From the NCBI GenBank assembly GCA_959604475.1, contig CAUHBX010000035.1, forward strand, positions 1 to 7,702: a stretch of 7,702 bases of DNA. Direction: 5' to 3'. Of the stretch, positions 4,873-7,702 are shown in pieces. The DNA comes from an uncultured Eubacteriales bacterium. GTDB lineage: Bacteria > Bacillota > Clostridia > Lachnospirales > Anaerotignaceae. The notes below the pieces were generated by a model. The model saw nothing but the letters and a program-made list of their open reading frames with translations. It was not told the origin of the DNA and searched no databases. The translations under genes were made by a program, and so were the position numbers. Positions within the stretch are counted from its first letter, which is position 1. The number at the start of each line of letters is the position of its first letter.

Positions 4873-5754
4873 ATGAATAAAATAAATCCAAAAATTTTGC
4901 TCTTTCTTGGGGTAATAGGAGTTTCGGTTTCCGCAATTTTTGTCCGCTTCTCCAACGCTCCTTCACTTATAACTGCCACCTACAGGCTTCTTTGGACTGT
5001 AATCATACTGGCCCCAATATCGTTAAAAAAGTCTCTTCCCGAGCTTAAACAACTTAATAAAAAGGAATTATTAATGGGAATACTTGCTGGTATTCTTTTT
5101 GCAATGCACTTCACATTATGGTTTGAATCCCTTAAGCATACATCTATAGCATCCTCTACAGTACTTGTTGATACCGACGTTATTTTTGCGGCTATAGGAT
5201 TCTGTATTTTCATGCATGGAAGTATTCCCAAAAAGGGCGTGGCTGCAATTGTCATAACTGTATGCGGTGGAGTTATAACGGCCTTATCCGGCGGCAGCGG
5301 AGGTTCATCATCATTGTTCGGCAATATGCTTGCCCTTGCGGCGGCGGTGCTTATAGCCGGCTATACGCTGATAGGCAGGTATATGAGGAGCAGGGATATA
5401 TCAACCTCCTCATTCACTCTTATTTCATACCCGACCTGCTTAGCTACTCTTTTAATTTTCGATTTAATTACAGGAACACCTGTAACAGGCTACGGAATAA
5501 GGGAGCTTATGATTGGATTAGGTCTGGCTGTCTTTTGTAACCTTCTCGGTCACAGTATTGTGAGCTGGTCATTAAAGTACCTTACCCCTGGATATGTTTC
5601 AGCAGTCAAGCTTTGTGAGCCGATATTCGCCACTATAATGGGAGTTTTCTTTTTCAGGGAAATTCCAAATGCAGTTCAGATATTTGGAGCCGCGGTAATA
5701 ATTTTAGGAGTTTACATATATTCAACAGTGGAAAATCCAAAGGAGGATAGCTGA
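4873..5754 (+). CDS. EamA-family (drug/metabolite transporter superfamily) permease
   Basis: A 293-residue protein with about ten hydrophobic segments arranged as two EamA repeats (roughly residues 7-135 and 148-285). Typical signs are the N-terminal GVIGVSVSAIFVRFS, the FTLWFESLKHTSIASSTVLV segment at the end of helix 3 and in helix 4, its counterpart SWSLKYLTPGYVSAVKLCEP in the second half, and the late GAAVIILGVYIYS helix. Members export or exchange small metabolites such as amino acids; the substrate here cannot be predicted. ATGs lie at 4870 and 4873. GAGG at 4862-4865 is 4 bases from the first and 7 from the second, so the second is preferred. The stop codon lies in the loop of the terminator hairpin. 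Divergent from the SdpI-family gene, it seems to be transcribed alone. Confidence 0.9.
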   Translation: MNKINPKILLFLGVIGVSVSAIFVRFSNAPSLITATYRLLWTVIILAPISLKKSLPELKQLNKKELLMGILAGILFAMHFTLWFESLKHTSIASSTVLVDTDVIFAAIGFCIFMHGSIPKKGVAAIVITVCGGVITALSGGSGGSSSLFGNMLALAAAVLIAGYTLIGRYMRSRDISTSSFTLISYPTCLATLLIFDLITGTPVTGYGIRELMIGLGLAVFCNLLGHSIVSWSLKYLTPGYVSAVKLCEPIFATIMGVFFFREIPNAVQIFGAAVIILGVYIYSTVENPKEDS

Positions 5755-5769
5755 AGCTATCCTCCTTTT
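5739..5769 (+). terminator. Bidirectional terminator between convergent genes
   Basis: A perfect 13-bp stem (5739-5751 with 5756-5768, core GGAGGATAGC/GCTATCCTCC) with a TGAA loop, followed by T-rich sequence on the plus strand. The transporter's TGA stop occupies the first three loop bases, so the stem overlaps its last four codons. On the minus strand the stem begins 2 bases after the next gene's stop, with a poorer T-tract, so it likely serves both convergent genes. The GGAGG in the arm looks like a ribosome site but precedes no start. Confidence 0.9.
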
Positions 5770-5770
5770 A

Positions 5771-6760
5771 TTATGACGCACTTGCGTTATTATCAGAAGC
5801 TTTGGAATAATTGTATGCAGGATTTACATTAACTGTGTCCATAATGTTTTCAATGCTTTTGACTTCTGTTTTTGCAGTCCTTGATATGTGTCCCCAGGCA
5901 ATCCAAATTCCAAGTAACACAAATATAAATGACGAACCCGCACTTATACTTAAATCGGCCCAGATTTCAGGATATGCGAGCCAGGTTATTGTCTCAGGAA
6001 GGCATATAGACAAAGGGACGCCATATTCAGCCATAACCACAAGATTCAAAAGGACAAATTCTATCAGATAAACCCCGAATATAGACAGTACTATGGTAAT
6101 TATTATAGAGGCCTTAGTAAGCTTTCCTCTAAATAGCTTATAGCCATAATATGCTCCAAGAGGTATAAGAGCATAAAGAATGCTGTAAATTGACTCTGCA
6201 AACCATATAGTAATAATGCTTGGTATACAGCCTGCCACACAGCCTAAAATCCCTCCCAATATTCCTAAAAGATAGCTTCCGTTCTGCACATTATCTTCTG
6301 CTTTTACCTTTATATTATCTAAAGAGCCCTGCAGGCATCTTCTATGTATAGGACGATAGCTGTTTCCATAAGCAGCCATTACATCGCAGTTATCCTGAGA
6401 GCATACGGGGCAGGCTTGAGGAGGTATAACGCAGTTTGTACTGAAAGCCTCAATAACCGCATTAACGGCGGACATATAATTCATCTGAAGAGAATCCTCA
6501 TTAACCTTTAAGATAACTGTAACACGTTCGTTAATTCCTGATACGCTGCCTATTCCATTTAACGCATATTTCAATTCTTTTTTTATGGCTTTAAATGTAT
6601 TTCCTGAAGTAGAAAAATATATATTAAGCGTTCCTGCATTCTTTTTTCCGGATAAAAGAACTGCCTGCACAGGGAAATTCCGTTCGGAACCATAGGCATT
6701 ATTCCCAACAACCTTAAATCCACGGCTTTCCATATAATATTGAAATGAATCCAAAAGCAT
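5771..6760 (-). CDS. Uncharacterised membrane protein with Cys/His (zinc-knuckle-like) cluster
   Basis: I do not recognise this 329-residue protein. Residues 1-110 are soluble, with alternating hydrophobic strands (for example GTLNIYFSTSGNTF at 43-56), suggesting a small alpha/beta fold. A Cys/His cluster follows: C117-x2-C120, C125, and H139-x2-C142, a plausible C-x2-C-x18-H-x2-C metal site. Four likely membrane helices come next (about 163-185, 187-208, 217-243, 267-290); the first is glycine-rich (GILGGILGCVAGC). The tail is polar and rich in Asn, Ser and Ala. The start is the ATG at 6760, with GGAGAG five bases upstream. It follows the NifX-like gene by 52 bases and probably shares its transcript. 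A membrane protein with a metal-binding or redox-sensing cytoplasmic head is one reading, but function is unknown. Confidence 0.8.
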   Translation of the reverse strand: MLLDSFQYYMESRGFKVVGNNAYGSERNFPVQAVLLSGKKNAGTLNIYFSTSGNTFKAIKKELKYALNGIGSVSGINERVTVILKVNEDSLQMNYMSAVNAVIEAFSTNCVIPPQACPVCSQDNCDVMAAYGNSYRPIHRRCLQGSLDNIKVKAEDNVQNGSYLLGILGGILGCVAGCIPSIITIWFAESIYSILYALIPLGAYYGYKLFRGKLTKASIIITIVLSIFGVYLIEFVLLNLVVMAEYGVPLSICLPETITWLAYPEIWADLSISAGSSFIFVLLGIWIAWGHISRTAKTEVKSIENIMDTVNVNPAYNYSKASDNNASAS

Positions 6761-6765
6761 AAAAT

Positions 6766-6771
6766 CTCTCC
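6766..6771 (-). promoter_or_regulatory. Ribosome binding site of the Cys/His membrane protein
   Basis: GGAGAG on the minus strand, five bases before the ATG at 6760. No strong promoter was seen in the 52-base gap, supporting co-transcription with the NifX-like gene. Confidence 0.6.
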
Positions 6772-6812
6772 TAATCTTATTCCGTCTTAACTATATCATT
6801 GAAGCATTGTAC

Positions 6813-7160
6813 TTAGTCTTCGTCGTTAAAGCAAGTATACATGTATTCAGGCACACCAATTTTTTCTCCGCTTAAATACCGTATTATAGCGTCATTAACC
6901 TCTCCAACCACTCCCGGTATAAGCTCTATATGGTGCTCCCTTATAGCCTTTCTGGTGCGGCTTCCTATATCATTGCATATAAGGACACTTACATTATACT
7001 CATCAAGCAGATCCGCCACAGCCTCCGGCTTTTTTATAAATGAGTATCTTCTTTCAATACTTACCACACGTTCATCTTCAACCTCAAAAATTGTAAACTG
7101 CCTGCTGTTGGAACAGCTTTTATATATATCCCCATTATGGGAAGGAACCGCTATTCTCAT
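6813..7160 (-). CDS. NifX/NifB-like (dinitrogenase iron-molybdenum cofactor domain) protein
   Basis: A 115-residue protein resembling the Nitro_FeMo-Co fold shared by NifX, NafY and the NifB C-terminus. It starts MRIAVPSHNGDIYKSCSNS, then has the strand QFTIFEVED, a central VLICNDIGSRTRKAIREHHI (59-78) and the late GVVGEVNDAIIRYLSGE (83-99). Orphan members are common in anaerobes lacking nitrogenase and are thought to bind metal clusters; their function is mostly unknown. The usual HFG motif after the first strand is replaced by SCSNS, so C16 is the only obvious ligand there. The ATG at 7160 was chosen because GGAAGTG lies six bases upstream; a TTG at 7175 would add five residues. No other nif genes are visible, so a role in nitrogen fixation is unlikely. 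It is probably first gene of a two-gene transcript with the membrane protein. Confidence 0.75.
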   Translation of the reverse strand: MRIAVPSHNGDIYKSCSNSRQFTIFEVEDERVVSIERRYSFIKKPEAVADLLDEYNVSVLICNDIGSRTRKAIREHHIELIPGVVGEVNDAIIRYLSGEKIGVPEYMYTCFNDED

Positions 7161-7166
7161 AATTAT

Positions 7167-7173
7167 CACTTCC
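7167..7173 (-). promoter_or_regulatory. Ribosome binding site that sets the NifX-like start
   Basis: GGAAGTG on the minus strand, six bases before the ATG at 7160; it favours this over the TTG at 7175. Confidence 0.55.
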
Positions 7174-7189
7174 AATTGATTTTTATATT

Positions 7190-7218
7190 AGTTTATCATT
7201 TTTTCAAAAGTTTCTCAA
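7190..7218 (-). promoter_or_regulatory. Probable sigma-A promoter of the NifX-like gene
   Basis: TTGAGA (7213-7218), a 17-base spacer and TAAACT (7190-7195) on the minus strand. The hexamers match consensus at 5 and 4 of 6 positions, in very AT-rich DNA, so this is a moderate call. Confidence 0.45.
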
Positions 7219-7251
7219 TTTATTATTTAAAAATCCCTTTAAAAGTTGTAA

Positions 7252-7278
7252 TATTGTTTCTGTAATTTGAAAACAATA
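7252..7278. repeat. 27-base inverted repeat upstream of the aminopeptidase
   Basis: TATTGTTT (7252-7259) and AAACAATA (7271-7278) form exact 8-bp arms around an 11-base spacer, ending six bases before the aminopeptidase ribosome site. It could be an operator or a leader hairpin. It was compared with Rex and CIRCE sites from memory and fits neither. Confidence 0.4.
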
Positions 7279-7283
7279 CAAAC

Positions 7284-7289
7284 AGGAGG
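7284..7289 (+). promoter_or_regulatory. Ribosome binding site of the aminopeptidase
   Basis: AGGAGG, nine bases before the ATG at 7299, makes this start secure. No convincing promoter was found between 7161 and 7283 on the plus strand. Confidence 0.8.
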
Positions 7290-7298
7290 TTTTTATAT

Positions 7299-7702
7299 AT
7301 GGATGAAAGAATAAAAAAACTTGCATACAATCTTGTTAACTACTCATGTAAAGTTCAAAAGGGAGAAAAGGTACTTATCAGCTGTAATGGCGTACACCCT
7401 CTTCCTCTTGTAAAACATCTGATTAAAGAAATTTATGCTGTCGGAGGACTGCCATTCGTCGATTTTACAACAAATTCTCTTGACCGTGAGCTGCTTATGA
7501 ATATTACAGAAGAACAGCTTAAGCTTATGGCTGAATGTGAAGCATCTAAAATGAACCAGATGGATGCATATATCGGAGTCAGAGGCGAAGATAATATTGC
7601 TGAAATGAGCGATGTTCCGGCTGATAAGCTTGCCCTTTACGATAAGCTTTATATGAGCCCGGTTCACCATGAGATAAGGGTTCCCAAAACCAAGTGGGTA
7701 GT
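7299..7702 (+). CDS. M29-family aminopeptidase (5' part only)
   Basis: The first 134 residues are present; the gene continues past the right edge. The start MDERIKKLAYNLVNYSCKVQ, then KGEKVLISCNG and the PLVKHLIKEIYAVGGLPFVD block, match the N-terminal domain of thermophilic-type (AmpS/aminopeptidase T, M29) metallopeptidases. These are cytoplasmic dimetal exopeptidases that release N-terminal residues from peptides. The catalytic metal ligands lie in the C-terminal half and are outside the window, so activity cannot be judged. The full family length is about 370-410 residues. It is transcribed away from the NifX-like gene and is probably unrelated to it functionally. Confidence 0.88.
   Translation, partial: MDERIKKLAYNLVNYSCKVQKGEKVLISCNGVHPLPLVKHLIKEIYAVGGLPFVDFTTNSLDRELLMNITEEQLKLMAECEASKMNQMDAYIGVRGEDNIAEMSDVPADKLALYDKLYMSPVHHEIRVPKTKWV

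Noticed and set aside
4980..5324. Minus-strand frame antisense to the EamA transporter
   Set aside because: It mirrors the membrane helices of the transporter and shows no family features or start signals.
6841..7179. Plus-strand frame antisense to the NifX-like gene
   Set aside because: The minus-strand product has a recognisable fold signature and ribosome site, while this frame has neither.
7252..7278. Inverted repeat interpreted as a Rex redox-repressor site
   Set aside because: Rex sites have TTGTTAA/TTAACAA-like arms about six bases apart; here the arms differ and the spacer is 11 bases.
7344..7670. Minus-strand frame antisense to the aminopeptidase
   Set aside because: The plus-strand frame matches M29 peptidases and has a strong AGGAGG site; this one is a shadow.

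Overview
The window looks like chromosomal DNA from a low-GC, Gram-positive member of the Clostridia, possibly a Lachnospiraceae relative. The evidence is AT-rich intergenic DNA, consensus sigma-A promoters, AGGAGG-type ribosome binding sites, and typical Firmicutes genes (McsA, a BofC-type protein, an SdpI/DUF1648 protein and an M29 aminopeptidase). Genus cannot be fixed from the sequence alone. No mobile element, CRISPR array, rRNA or tRNA was seen.

Layout, left to right. (1) 1-141, minus: 5' end of mcsA, entering the McsA/McsB/ClpC heat-shock locus. Its leader has a sigma-A promoter, a small terminator-like hairpin and a half-degenerate CIRCE (HrcA operator). No ctsR lies directly upstream. 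(2) 409-3127, minus: a two-gene unit with a GH13 neopullulanase/cyclomaltodextrinase-type glycosidase followed 7 bases later by an RluA-family pseudouridine synthase. (3) 3292-3417, minus: a compact stand-alone small-RNA candidate, with a near-perfect promoter, about 91 nt of three stem-loops, and a strong intrinsic terminator. It is the most interesting item here. (4) 3455-4048, minus: a membrane-anchored BofC-type protein. (5) 4134-4751, minus, and 4873-5754, plus: a divergent pair, an SdpI/DUF1648 membrane protein and an EamA-family transporter, whose -35 boxes face each other in an inverted repeat. (6) 5771-7160, minus: a NifX/NifB-like small protein followed by an unrecognised membrane protein with a Cys/His cluster. 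The transporter and this membrane protein converge on one shared terminator. (7) 7299-end, plus: 5' part of an M29-family aminopeptidase.

Most of the window is housekeeping and accessory metabolism: intracellular alpha-glucan breakdown, RNA modification, peptide turnover, metabolite export and protein quality control. The BofC-type gene hints at a spore-forming ancestry but does not prove it. No multi-gene novel system is evident. The candidate novelties are the small RNA with its UCCCC loop and alternative terminator/antiterminator pairings, the CIRCE-like control of mcsA without an adjacent ctsR, and the unknown Cys/His membrane protein paired with a NifX-like protein.
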